This document shows positions 52,750 to 60,822 of a DNA stretch of 64,000 bases, in pieces. The translations under genes and the position numbers were made by a program. This stretch comes from Maritalea sp051251695 (lineage in GTDB: Bacteria > Pseudomonadota > Alphaproteobacteria > Rhizobiales > Devosiaceae), in NCBI RefSeq assembly GCF_051251695.1, contig NZ_JBPOEU010000004.1, positions 62,001 through 126,000 of the forward strand, written 5' to 3'. Position 1 is the stretch's first letter, and each line of letters opens with the position of its first letter. The notes beneath the pieces are model-generated. The model saw only the letters and a list, made by a program, of their open reading frames with translations, was not told the DNA's origin and did not search any database.

Positions 52750-53441
52750 GTTTCATCTCCTTTGTAACATAAAATTGTTGAGAAATAGGGACGTTCATTT
52801 GACGCAAATTCGAGCAGCGGCGTGATTTTTTGCTCGCCTTGTGTGGCGCGTTCGACGATCATCGCATTTTGCGCATGCCCCGTTATTTTGAGCACGTCGC
52901 GCACCCGATCAAAATGCCGACCAACTTTGATGATCGCTGCACTTTGTGTGTTGTTCAATTCCATCGCCAGTTTTTCACTTGGCAGTGGCGCAGGCAAAAT
53001 TTTCAATGTTTCATTGCGTGCCGCCAATGGGCGTCCAACGACTGATGCTGTCGCCGTTAGTGAAGTAATGCCGGGAATAATTTGAATTTTCGCGTCTGGC
53101 ATGCGCTCAATCAAATACATGGCCGAGCCATAAAATAGCGGGTCACCTTCGCACAGATAAGCAACAGTTTTGCCATTTGCCAGATGCTTGGCAATAACGC
53201 CAGCGATCTGATCATAGGCAAGTTGCGCGGGTTCACGCTCGACTTTCATCGGCAAGTCGACAGGCAAACGGAGAGCGTTAGCATGTATGTGTTGTTCAGC
53301 GATCGACAAGGCCAAAGGCGGCTCATTTGGCTTTTGCGGAAAAACCACAATGTCTGCAGCGCTGATGGCGCGCACTGCCTTAAGGGTCAACAGTTCGGGA
53401 TCACCCGGACCAACACCTACAAGAGTAAGTGTGCCGCTCAT
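52737..53441 (-). CDS. cobI: Precorrin-2 C20-methyltransferase
   Basis: SAM-dependent methyltransferase (equal to CbiL) adding the C20 methyl group. The 234 residues contain LTLVGVGPGDPELLTLKAVR, LCEGDPLFYGSAMYL and IIPGITSLTATASVVG. In the cobalt-early route the substrate is cobalt-factor II or cobalt-precorrin-2. The start codon shares one base with the cobL stop, so translation is coupled. Confidence 0.94.
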   Translation of the reverse strand: MSGTLTLVGVGPGDPELLTLKAVRAISAADIVVFPQKPNEPPLALSIAEQHIHANALRLPVDLPMKVEREPAQLAYDQIAGVIAKHLANGKTVAYLCEGDPLFYGSAMYLIERMPDAKIQIIPGITSLTATASVVGRPLAARNETLKILPAPLPSEKLAMELNNTQSAAIIKVGRHFDRVRDVLKITGHAQNAMIVERATQGEQKITPLLEFASNERPYFSTILCYKGDETWGK

Positions 53442-54661
53442 TATTCGTCACCAACGGTTTTGGTGACATTCCATTGGGTCACGGCCATTCGCGGTCGTAG
53501 AGTTTTGTGTGCGCCAATAGCATCAAGATGCGATACTTCAATACGGGCAAAATCGCCTCCAAACTTTTCCAGCCGCGCAACCAATGCAACTTCGCCGTCA
53601 AGCGTAACGGCGTTTGCCACCAATCGACCGCCAGGTTTTAGCGCGGCCCAACAGGCTTCGAAAAGAGATTCATTGCCAACGTCCCCACCGATGAAAATCG
53701 CATCCGGCGGCGTAACGTCCTGAAAGCTTTCTGGTGCTTGGCCTGAGATGATTTTGAGGCCGGGCGCACCAAGTGCCACCCTGTTCTTTTCGATCATTTC
53801 GATGCGAGCAACATGGCGTTCAAAACAAGTCGCTGTGGCCCGTGGAGCCCCACGCATCCATTCGATCGCCACTGAGCCGCTGCCCGCACCAACGTCCCAC
53901 AAATGTTGGCCTGGCAATGGGCAAAGCTTTGCCAGTGTTGCGGCCCGCACCTCGCGTTTGGTCAATTGTCCATCATGTACAAATGCTCCATCAGGCAAAC
54001 CAGGCAATGGCGGTAAAATCGGCGCACGATCATCAGCCACACAATCAATCGCAACTGTGTTGAGGTTGCCAATACCTTTGGTCGACTGGTTCTTCGCTAA
54101 AAACTCGATCCGGCTTTCTGTTTCGCCACCCATGGCGTTCAGCACTGTCAATTGACTTTCGCCATATCCGCGTAGGTTGAGGATATTTGCGATGGCTTGA
54201 ACCGTGGTGGCGTCGCTGGTGAGCGCCAAAATGCGCTGCCCGGGCACAATATGGCTGTGCAAAATTTCAACGGGACGTCCATGAACGGAGACACATTTGA
54301 CATTTTGCAATGGCCATTTCATCCGCGCGGCGGCAAGCGAAAATGCGCTTGGCGCAGGGTGAATAGCGAACTCGTGTTCATCAAGGTGCGCCGTAAGTGT
54401 CGCGCCAATCCCATACCATGTTGGGTCACCCGTTGCCAAAATCACAGTCGGCGTGCCCCGATAAGACAAGATTTGCTTGACCATATTGTCTAAAGGGGAT
54501 TCCCAAACGACGAACCGATCATCCGTGTCACGTACTTTGGGCAGGCTGCGCGGCGGGCCCACGATGATTTTTGCTTGGTCCAATAGCGCCTGTTGTTCTG
54601 GTGCGAGAGAATGAGTGCCGAGAGCGGTTACGCCAACAACGTTTAGCCAACATTTACTCAT
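53441..54661 (-). CDS. cobL: Precorrin-6Y C5,15-methyltransferase (decarboxylating), CbiE-CbiT fusion
   Basis: Bifunctional enzyme methylating C5 and C15 and decarboxylating the C12 acetate. The N-terminal half (about 1-200) is the CbiE tetrapyrrole methylase (NVVGVTALGTHSLAP, LATGDPTWYGIGATL). The C-terminal half is CbiT with the SAM motif LWDVGAGSGSVAIEWMRG. I use the ATG at 54661, which overlaps the cobH stop as ATGA and has an AAGGA box upstream. An ATG two codons earlier is too close to that box. Confidence 0.93.
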   Translation of the reverse strand: MSKCWLNVVGVTALGTHSLAPEQQALLDQAKIIVGPPRSLPKVRDTDDRFVVWESPLDNMVKQILSYRGTPTVILATGDPTWYGIGATLTAHLDEHEFAIHPAPSAFSLAAARMKWPLQNVKCVSVHGRPVEILHSHIVPGQRILALTSDATTVQAIANILNLRGYGESQLTVLNAMGGETESRIEFLAKNQSTKGIGNLNTVAIDCVADDRAPILPPLPGLPDGAFVHDGQLTKREVRAATLAKLCPLPGQHLWDVGAGSGSVAIEWMRGAPRATATCFERHVARIEMIEKNRVALGAPGLKIISGQAPESFQDVTPPDAIFIGGDVGNESLFEACWAALKPGGRLVANAVTLDGEVALVARLEKFGGDFARIEVSHLDAIGAHKTLRPRMAVTQWNVTKTVGDE

Positions 54662-55287
54662 GCCCATTCCTTCCCAATCGTCATCGCGTTTAGCGCCGCG
54701 CTTGCCATTGCAGAACCGCCGCGACGGCCCAGCACTGTTATAAAGGGTATATCCAAATTCGCGTCCGCCAAGGCAAGCTTGGATTCAGCCGCCCCAACAA
54801 ATCCAACTGGTGTTGCAATAATGGCTGCTGGTTTTGGACCACCAGCACCAATCAATTCAAGCAGTTGAAAAAGCGTCGTCGGTGCATTGCCGATCACGAC
54901 AACAGCGCCAGCAAGTTGTTCGCGCCACAACTCAACAGCAGCTGCGGAACGTGTTGTTTGTAGTTGCTTCGCCAATTCCGGTGTTTTTGGATCATTCAAT
55001 GTACAGCTCGGTTCAAACCCATCGGGCAAAAATCGCCTGATCACGCCAGAGCGCACCATCTCACAATCACAGAATATTGGTTTTCTCGCGCTGATGGCGG
55101 ACGCGGCGGCAGCGGCCACGTCGCCATTCCAACGAATGTCTTCGGTTAAATCCACCATACCGCAAGCATGGATCATGCGCACCACAACAGAGCGCAACGA
55201 CGTTGGAAATTGTTCCAGCGCCGCTTCCTGCTCAATAGTTGCAAAGCTTTCTTTATAGATCGCTTGCGGATCCCGAAGCCATTCCAC
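54658..55287 (-). CDS. cobH: Precorrin-8X methylmutase
   Basis: Moves the C11 methyl group to C12, giving (hydrogeno)cobyrinic acid; equal to CbiC. The catalytic His is in VVRMIHACGMVDLTED near residue 40, and FCDCEMVRSGVIRRFL follows. I set the start at the GTG at 55287, with an AAGGAA box 7 bases upstream and 5 bases after the cbiX stop. That gives 209 residues, the family length. The open frame continues to 55452, but its Met/Ile-rich extension is only the shifted-frame image of the His-rich end of cbiX. Confidence 0.92.
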   Translation of the reverse strand: MEWLRDPQAIYKESFATIEQEAALEQFPTSLRSVVVRMIHACGMVDLTEDIRWNGDVAAAAASAISARKPIFCDCEMVRSGVIRRFLPDGFEPSCTLNDPKTPELAKQLQTTRSAAAVELWREQLAGAVVVIGNAPTTLFQLLELIGAGGPKPAAIIATPVGFVGAAESKLALADANLDIPFITVLGRRGGSAMASAALNAMTIGKEWA

Positions 55288-55291
55288 CAAT

Positions 55292-56440
55292 CTATTCCTT
55301 ATCTTTTGCCGGTTTTTCCATGGTTTTTGGACCCAATGGATGATCTGCAAATGGATAAGGATGGTGCGCGTGGTCATGTACATGGTCATGTTGATGATGT
55401 TCATGATCATCAGAATGATCATGGCTGTGTTCATGTGTATGCTCATGCGCATGAACGGGCGTCCATTCTAGACCGTGCTTTTTACAAAACTCTTCGTCAC
55501 GACAAGACGCATCGCAATCACCATTGCAAGGGCAATTTTCCATGCCACCGCCAATGCCTTCAACATGATGGTGATGGCTTTCTTGGGCCAACCCGACTTC
55601 GGTTTCAAAGCCTAAGACCTGCTCACGATATTTGCACATCTGGCAGTTCATTTTGTTTTCGCCCTGCAGGGTTTCTTCAATGCGATCGATGAACGTTTCA
55701 ACAACCAAATCGTGATCGTTAAGGTAACCCGCTTTGACAAATTCAACGTCTGGGTATTCAGCGGCCACTTCATCCGTATAGCTATAAACCCGCTTCACCA
55801 ATACACCGGTAAACAAGAAATAAGGAAAGACAACGATGCGTTTGTAGCCAAGCTTGGTCGCGTGACGCAGCGCGGGTGCAGTTAGTGGGAATGTCACGCC
55901 AGAATAGGCAACTTCGCCCCAACCAAAGCCCATGCCTTCCCAAAGCATGCGCATAACTTTAGCGACGTTTGAATTGGCGTCCGGGTCCGACGCGCCGCGT
56001 CCAACAACAACCAAAAGCGTTTCTTCGCGTGGGACGTCGCCACCAGCGTTTTCAAGTGCTTCTTCAATTCGAGCACCAGCAGCGCGGATCATCTTAAGGT
56101 CCACACCCAGTTCTCGCCCGTAGATCACTTCCATTTCAGGGTTTTGCGCCTGATAGGAATTGAGCACCGAAGGAATGTCATTTTTAGCGTGGCCAGCGGC
56201 AAACAACATGCCAGGAACGGCCAACACTTTTTTGATGCCCTGTTCCTTGAGTTTGTTCAGCCCGTGATGAATGACCGGGTCAGCAAATTCGAGATAACCA
56301 TACTCAACAGGAACGTCGCCAAGCTTTGCTTGCAGCCGGTCTTTGAGATGAGCAAACTCGCCCACCGCCAACTGATTTCGGCTACCGTGACCACACAACA
56401 TTACCGCCGTATCTGAAGGCAAATCTAAGCGACCACTCAC
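55292..56440 (-). CDS. cbiX: CbiX sirohydrochlorin cobaltochelatase with Cys- and His-rich C-terminal region
   Basis: Inserts Co2+ into sirohydrochlorin, the first committed step of early-cobalt-insertion cobalamin synthesis. The 382 residues contain two CbiX-type halves: one with LCGHGSRNQLAVGEF and metal-binding His in GMLFAAGHAKNDI, the other with VVVGRGASDPDANSN and FPYFLFTGVL. Beyond residue 260 is MNCQMC (264-269), the MxCxxC motif linked to a 4Fe-4S cluster in Bacillus megaterium CbiX. Then come HHHH (289-292), five Cys at 303-319, and a tail with 16 His in residues 330-360. The tail likely stores or hands over cobalt. It overlaps the small gene upstream by 4 bases. Confidence 0.93.
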   Translation of the reverse strand: MSGRLDLPSDTAVMLCGHGSRNQLAVGEFAHLKDRLQAKLGDVPVEYGYLEFADPVIHHGLNKLKEQGIKKVLAVPGMLFAAGHAKNDIPSVLNSYQAQNPEMEVIYGRELGVDLKMIRAAGARIEEALENAGGDVPREETLLVVVGRGASDPDANSNVAKVMRMLWEGMGFGWGEVAYSGVTFPLTAPALRHATKLGYKRIVVFPYFLFTGVLVKRVYSYTDEVAAEYPDVEFVKAGYLNDHDLVVETFIDRIEETLQGENKMNCQMCKYREQVLGFETEVGLAQESHHHHVEGIGGGMENCPCNGDCDASCRDEEFCKKHGLEWTPVHAHEHTHEHSHDHSDDHEHHQHDHVHDHAHHPYPFADHPLGPKTMEKPAKDKE

Positions 56441-56631
56441 GATTTGCGACCTCGTACAACCAGCACCAGCCCAATAACAGCCAGACCCAATGCAACGGGC
56501 GCCAAACCCATCAATGCGAGATCGACAAGTGTATGGGCGTGCCCATCAACGATTTCGGTATGACCCGAATGCGCATTGGCATTGCCAAGTGTAAATAGAA
56601 GAGTAACTGTAACGAGAACTATATTTTTCAT
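56437..56631 (-). CDS. Small membrane protein with His-containing loop, first gene of the cbiX block
   Basis: A 64-residue protein with a signal-like N-terminus (about 1-20, ending NANA). It then has HSGHTEIVDGHAH with four His, a hydrophobic helix (about 36-58) and a basic end RGRKS. From memory it resembles the uncharacterised DUF6732 family. It overlaps cbiX by 4 bases, so the two are coupled. The His loop would face the periplasm, which makes a role in cobalt or nickel supply plausible but unproven. Confidence 0.65.
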   Translation of the reverse strand: MKNIVLVTVTLLFTLGNANAHSGHTEIVDGHAHTLVDLALMGLAPVALGLAVIGLVLVVRGRKS

Positions 56632-56740
56632 TTTCTACCTCTGAGATTTAAAAAAAGAGGCAGAGTTCACTTATGTCAAAACGTCGAGCAGCTCTGGGTT
56701 TGGTCCCCTAATTGGGTCAACCGCACCGGAATCGCTTTCA

Positions 56741-56754
56741 GTTCCTATTGGAAC
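56741..56754. promoter_or_regulatory. Inverted repeat in the cbiX-block / diguanylate cyclase divergent region
   Basis: GTTCC-TATT-GGAAC is a perfect 5-bp inverted repeat with a 4-base spacer. It lies 110 bases upstream of the first gene of the cbiX block, in the 277-base gap (56632-56908) that must carry promoters for that block and for the cyclase gene. I see no canonical cobalamin riboswitch or B12-box in this gap. The repeat is a weak operator candidate. Confidence 0.25.
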
Positions 56755-56908
56755 GCTGCGAGGTTTTTGTATGCGCTTGAAAATCGACCGTCAACAAACG
56801 ATAGCTTGTGCCGTGCGAATTTTATGTTTTTTTACTCTTATGCCCTAAAATTTATCCCGAACGTGAAACCAAATTTGGTTCAAATCTCGCGAGTGGAAGG
56901 TAACCAAT

Positions 56909-57709
56909 TTGATCAACCTGGCAGCAGCACTTTTTGGCATACAGCCCCAAGAACGCAAATATATTCGCCCGGCCGTTAAAATGGCCGTCCCGCTCGTATT
57001 TATCTGCATCATTGCGGTTGAGATACTAATTGTCCTTGTTTATGGGCACCTGGGCTTTGCCACACTTGTCAGTGAATGGATAATTTCAGGCAGTATAGCT
57101 CTATTGGTTGCAACGCCCGTATCTATATATGTTTGCTGGCAACGCGTGAAATTATGTGACCTTTCAAAAAAGCTCGCGCTTTTGGCCTCAACTGATCAAC
57201 TATCCGGACTGTTGAATAGGTCTGCATTTTTCAGTGCTGTCGAAAACTCCTTGCACACACCCATGTCCGGCCCAACTGCGGGTAGTCTTTTATATATCGA
57301 CGCGGACAATTTTAAGTCACTGAACGACCATTTTGGTCATGCGCGTGGTGACTATGCCATTCGGCTGATCGCCTCTGCCATTACGGAACAAACACCGCCA
57401 AACGCCATCGCTGGTCGTATTGGCGGGGAAGAATTTGCTGTATTTCTACCCTTAACCAATAAAATTGTGGCCCTCTCGATTGCCGAAAAAATCCGACAAA
57501 AGACGAGTGAAGTTACATTTGAGGATGGGTCCTACAGTCAGCGCCTAAGCGTTTCAATAGGCGGTGCGCTGCACCAAGCCTCCCAATCGCTTAATGAATT
57601 TGTTCAAGTCGCGGACGGACGGATGTATATGGCGAAGTCAAATGGTCGAGACCAGGTGAACTTTGACAATCCGAACCCGTTGGAAATTACCCAATCAGCA
57701 ACGGCTTAA
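56909..57709 (+). CDS. Diguanylate cyclase (GGDEF domain), membrane-bound
   Basis: Makes cyclic di-GMP from GTP. The 266 residues have two membrane helices (about 25-48 and 55-75) and then a GGDEF domain (about 92-255). The active-site loop is GGEEF in RIGGEEFAVFLP, and YIDADNFKSLNDHFGH carries the metal-binding Asp. An inhibitory RxxD site upstream of GGEEF is not evident. The start is a TTG with a GGAAGG box 8 bases upstream. Its stop overlaps the end of the convergent HD gene by 4 bases. Confidence 0.88.
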   Translation: MINLAAALFGIQPQERKYIRPAVKMAVPLVFICIIAVEILIVLVYGHLGFATLVSEWIISGSIALLVATPVSIYVCWQRVKLCDLSKKLALLASTDQLSGLLNRSAFFSAVENSLHTPMSGPTAGSLLYIDADNFKSLNDHFGHARGDYAIRLIASAITEQTPPNAIAGRIGGEEFAVFLPLTNKIVALSIAEKIRQKTSEVTFEDGSYSQRLSVSIGGALHQASQSLNEFVQVADGRMYMAKSNGRDQVNFDNPNPLEITQSATA

Positions 57710-58986
57710 ACACCCGCATCTATAAATTCCAGCGCTACACACTGATCGATGATTGAAGACGCAAGGGTCCATAGCTGATCGGAGCCATCACCAATGACAC
57801 AAAGCCGGCTGCGCACTTGCGCTCCATTTACGTCGAACTTTTTCCAGCGCACGCCCTTGGTGTAAAAGCTATACAATAGTGGCGATAGACGGTCCATTGA
57901 TCGCGCAAATTGAGCGTCGTTGGTTTGGTGGGCCTCAAATTCTGACCACAGATCATGCAAATCGTCTCCCACGCCATCTGGCAACAGGCCGAACAACCGC
58001 TCCGCCGCTGCAATTTCGCGTTGTTCTTTGCCCTTTTGCGCTTCAAGATCATGCAGAGGCGCGTCACCTGCATCAATCTCCACGATATCATGGACCAAAA
58101 GCATCTTCAGAACGCGCAACAGGTCCACTTCTGTATTTGCACATTCACGCAAAATGACCGCCATAATGGCCAAGTTCCAGGAATGCTCTGCGTCATTTTC
58201 AAGTCGGTCAACACTGAGAATTTGGGTTTGTCTGATGATTGATTTGAGCTTGTCCATTTCCATAACAAACTGAATACGGCGCGTCAGATCATCGTTCGCA
58301 AACTCAATGCTTCGCATGTGCTCGGCAAGTTGGCGATGCTGGTTGTCCGGTTCTAATGTTGGGTTTTTGCTATCGCGCACGACGCCGAATTTTTGATAGG
58401 TCGTAAGAAGCGTTTCATATAGGTTTTTCAGGTCCGCTGAGGCATCTTCAAGACTGACCATTTGTCCACGCACCATTGCGTCATCCACGCCCTGCTCAAC
58501 CCAACAGCCCTCACCGGCAAAACCATAATAGATATAGGGTGATAAGCGATCGATTGCCTTGGCGAATTTTGCTTCCGGCGTTTCGCGCGTTTCAAATTCT
58601 TGCCAATTTGCGATCAACTCATCAGCTTGATCTTTGGGCAACAACCCAAAGATTCTATTGGCAGCATCCAATTCCTTCTCGAACTGCTCATCTGCGTCTG
58701 CACCCGCATAAATATAAGTATCCCCCGCATCAATCTCCACAACATCGTGGATCAAAAGCATTTTGATAACCTGCTCAATATCCACCTTTGCGCCAGCATA
58801 GGGCTCAAGTACCAATGCCATTAATGCCACATGCCAAGAATGTTCCGCATCATTCTCAACTCGGTTTTCGCAAATGATTTTGGTCATTCGATTGACCGAT
58901 TTAAGCTTGTCCATTTCCATGATAAACGCGATTTGCTTCTTCAAGCGTTCATTTTCAATGTTGAGGTGAGGCATTTCGGTGGTCAT
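57706..58986 (-). CDS. Tandem HD-domain phosphohydrolase (YfbR-like duplication)
   Basis: A 426-residue protein made of two homologous HD domains. Repeat 1 (about 20-200) has EMDKLKSVNRMTKI, RVENDAEHSW (His near 49) and LLIHDVVEIDAGDT (HD at 80-81). Repeat 2 (about 238-426) has EMDKLKSIIRQTQI, RLENDAEHSW (His near 268) and LLVHDIVEIDAGDA (HD at 299-300). Both keep the metal-binding His, HD and late Asp (KAIDRLSP, RSMDRLSP). The closest known type is the HD_3/YfbR group of 5'-nucleotidases. Such proteins normally have one domain per chain and work as dimers. Confidence 0.85.
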   Translation of the reverse strand: MTTEMPHLNIENERLKKQIAFIMEMDKLKSVNRMTKIICENRVENDAEHSWHVALMALVLEPYAGAKVDIEQVIKMLLIHDVVEIDAGDTYIYAGADADEQFEKELDAANRIFGLLPKDQADELIANWQEFETRETPEAKFAKAIDRLSPYIYYGFAGEGCWVEQGVDDAMVRGQMVSLEDASADLKNLYETLLTTYQKFGVVRDSKNPTLEPDNQHRQLAEHMRSIEFANDDLTRRIQFVMEMDKLKSIIRQTQILSVDRLENDAEHSWNLAIMAVILRECANTEVDLLRVLKMLLVHDIVEIDAGDAPLHDLEAQKGKEQREIAAAERLFGLLPDGVGDDLHDLWSEFEAHQTNDAQFARSMDRLSPLLYSFYTKGVRWKKFDVNGAQVRSRLCVIGDGSDQLWTLASSIIDQCVALEFIDAGV

Positions 58987-59072
58987 GGCGTAATCCTTGA
59001 TCTTTGAAAAAGCGGAAATGTCCCTTCAATTTAAAACTGAAGAGAAGAAATAGTCACAAGGCGCAGATGCGT

Positions 59073-59516
59073 CTAGTGCTCCGTTTGGCAATGAGTGTGG
59101 TCGCCCAAGACTTCCAAGATACGGCATTTTTCTACCGTGCCATGCTGACAGTTCTTCAGCATCGATTGAAGTTCATCCCTTAAGCGCCCAAGCTTTTGAA
59201 TGCGTATCTGCACATCGTTTAAATGACGTTCGGTGATTTGGTCAAGGTCTTCGCATGGGGCGTCTGGATGAGCTGCCAGCCGGATAAACTCGCGGATTGA
59301 GTCAATTGAAAATCCAAGCTCTCGGGCGTGGGCGATCATATTTAGTCGATCAAGCGCACCTTGGTTGTAACGCCGCTGCCCGCCTTCTGTGCGCCATGGT
59401 TCTTCTAACAATCCAATTTGCTCGTAATAGCGAATTGTCGGCACTTTTACGTCTGCTGCACGCGACAATTGGCCGATTGAATATTCACTGTAATTCTCTT
59501 GAGAAGTTTTTTGCAT
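59073..59516 (-). CDS. MerR-family metal-responsive regulator (CadR/PbrR-like)
   Basis: A 147-residue transcription factor. An N-terminal winged helix contains YSIGQLSRAADVKVPTIRYYEQIGLL. It is followed by a dimerisation coiled coil and a metal-binding region with Cys in HPDAPCEDLD (near 77), NCQHGTVEKC (near 114 and 122) and the C-terminal HTHCQTEH. This pattern fits the Cd/Pb/Zn sensors. It is divergent from a CDF exporter gene with the shared operator at 59523-59553. It probably controls that gene and itself. Confidence 0.88.
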   Translation of the reverse strand: MQKTSQENYSEYSIGQLSRAADVKVPTIRYYEQIGLLEEPWRTEGGQRRYNQGALDRLNMIAHARELGFSIDSIREFIRLAAHPDAPCEDLDQITERHLNDVQIRIQKLGRLRDELQSMLKNCQHGTVEKCRILEVLGDHTHCQTEH

Positions 59517-59522
59517 TTTGAC

Positions 59523-59553
59523 TTGAACCTCTAGTAACTAGAGGATTTATAAC
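59523..59553 (+). promoter_or_regulatory. MerR-type promoter/operator for the CDF exporter gene
   Basis: TTGAAC (59523-59528), a 19-base spacer and TATAAC (59548-59553) make a promoter with the overlong spacing that MerR proteins correct by twisting DNA. Inside the spacer lies the dyad CCTCTAG-TAA-CTAGAGG (59528-59544). It resembles the known PbrR/CadR operator pattern. The exporter gene starts 41 bases downstream. Confidence 0.82.
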
Positions 59554-59593
59554 TCAAATCGATCCAAATGAGAATATCAAAAAGGCTACGAAA

Positions 59594-60232
59594 ATGGGCG
59601 ATAGTTGCTGCGGGCAAACCAAAACTTTTGACGGTATGTCAGCTGAATACAAGAAACGGCTGATTTGGGTGACCATCATCAATTTGGTGATGTTTGGCGT
59701 TGAAATGGGCGGCGGTCAGCTCTCCGGTTCGCAAGCGCTGAAAGCCGACGCGCTGGATTTCCTGCAGGATGGGGTTACATACGCGATCAGCTTTTGGGTG
59801 ATTGGGCGCGCGCAAAGTATACGGGCGACGGCTGCTTTGTTTAAAGGATTTACCCTTCTTGCCATGGGCCTGTGGGTTGCGGGTTCTACCGTCTACCAAT
59901 TCTTTTATGTCGGGCTACCACATGCCGAGACCATGGGGCTGATCGGCTTTTTGGCACTTGGCGCTAATCTCGCCAGCGTTTTCTTGTTGGTGGCCTATAA
60001 AGACGGCGACGCAAATGTGCGCTCTGTATGGTTATGCTCGCGCAATGATGCGATTGGCAATGTCGGGGTAATGTTGGCGGCTGTCGCTGTTTGGTTTACC
60101 GCCAGTGGTTGGCCTGATTTGATCGTTGCTATTATTATGGCAGGACTTTTCTTGTCCTCCGCATGGCAGGTTTTGAACCAGTCCATTCGGGAATTGCGCG
60201 ACGCAAAAACGGCTCCGAAACGGGCCACCTAA
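59594..60232 (+). CDS. Short CDF-family metal cation exporter
   Basis: Inner-membrane cation diffusion facilitator of 212 residues, probably exporting Zn, Cd or Pb in exchange for protons. It has a CC pair at residues 5-6 and six hydrophobic helices. Metal-site Asp residues lie in KADALDFLQDGVTYA (helix II) and SRNDAIGNVGVM (helix V). The usual C-terminal cytoplasmic domain is missing, making it a short CDF, a form common beside MerR genes. The MerR-type promoter directly upstream indicates metal induction. Metal specificity is inferred. Confidence 0.85.
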   Translation: MGDSCCGQTKTFDGMSAEYKKRLIWVTIINLVMFGVEMGGGQLSGSQALKADALDFLQDGVTYAISFWVIGRAQSIRATAALFKGFTLLAMGLWVAGSTVYQFFYVGLPHAETMGLIGFLALGANLASVFLLVAYKDGDANVRSVWLCSRNDAIGNVGVMLAAVAVWFTASGWPDLIVAIIMAGLFLSSAWQVLNQSIRELRDAKTAPKRAT

Positions 60233-60768
60233 GTCTGATTGAGCATATCAACCAACTTGGAAATAGTGCGCCGATTACGAATGGTGATCGGCGTGCCAAT
60301 CTTTTTGACAAAGTTCAACGCACCAAGTTTTGAACGTCCAGCACCATTGCCAAAATAAAAGTGTACTTCGTCCCCACTAACATTCACCAACTCGCCCTCA
60401 ATAGCCGCCGCACTCAAAACCGATTGCGCATCATCGGATAGTTTTTGACGCGCAAATCCGGTCATCATGAGTTTGAGTTCGCGGGTCTCATCAAAATATG
60501 GATATGCATTGAGGGCTGCCTTGAGTTCTGTTTCACACCGAATGACAATGCTCACCCGATAGCCAAATTGTTTTTCAAAATTGTCTTCTAATTTTGCGCA
60601 CAATGGGCCTGCTGCAAGTTCATGTGAAAACACCGCGTTTCCAGATTGGATATATGTCGAAACACTTTGGCAATCTGCTTGGGTTAGCATTAGTTTTAGA
60701 TCCACCATTGTGATTTTGTTGTGGCCCCCCACATTTAAACCACGAAATAGAGCCACATATTTGTTCAT
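60229..60768 (-). CDS. DUF1697 family protein
   Basis: A 179-residue protein of the uncharacterised DUF1697 family. Clear family features are MNKYVALFRGLNVGGHNKI at the start, VSTYIQSGNAVFSH near residue 40 and the closing TIRNRRTISKLVDML. No catalytic function is known. The ATG at 60768 begins the conserved sequence. The longer open frame back to 61149 overlaps the opposite HAD gene and is rejected. Its 3' end overlaps the CDF gene by 4 bases. Confidence 0.85.
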   Translation of the reverse strand: MNKYVALFRGLNVGGHNKITMVDLKLMLTQADCQSVSTYIQSGNAVFSHELAAGPLCAKLEDNFEKQFGYRVSIVIRCETELKAALNAYPYFDETRELKLMMTGFARQKLSDDAQSVLSAAAIEGELVNVSGDEVHFYFGNGAGRSKLGALNFVKKIGTPITIRNRRTISKLVDMLNQT

Positions 60769-60822
60769 TGGTCTGTCGTTTCCCTCTGGCAGAATCTTGA
60801 TATCCAATTTGAGAAGTGAAAC

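Noticed and set aside
55287..55452. Met/Ile-rich N-terminal extension of the cobH frame
   Set aside because: It is the shifted-frame reading of the His/Asp-rich codons at the end of cbiX. A GTG with a good ribosome binding site at 55287 gives the normal family length.
56632..56760. Possible cobalamin riboswitch before the cbiX block
   Set aside because: The segment reads CCGGTGCGG on the minus strand, loosely like part of the riboswitch core. However, the AATCC segment, the ACTGT stretch and the B12-box are missing.
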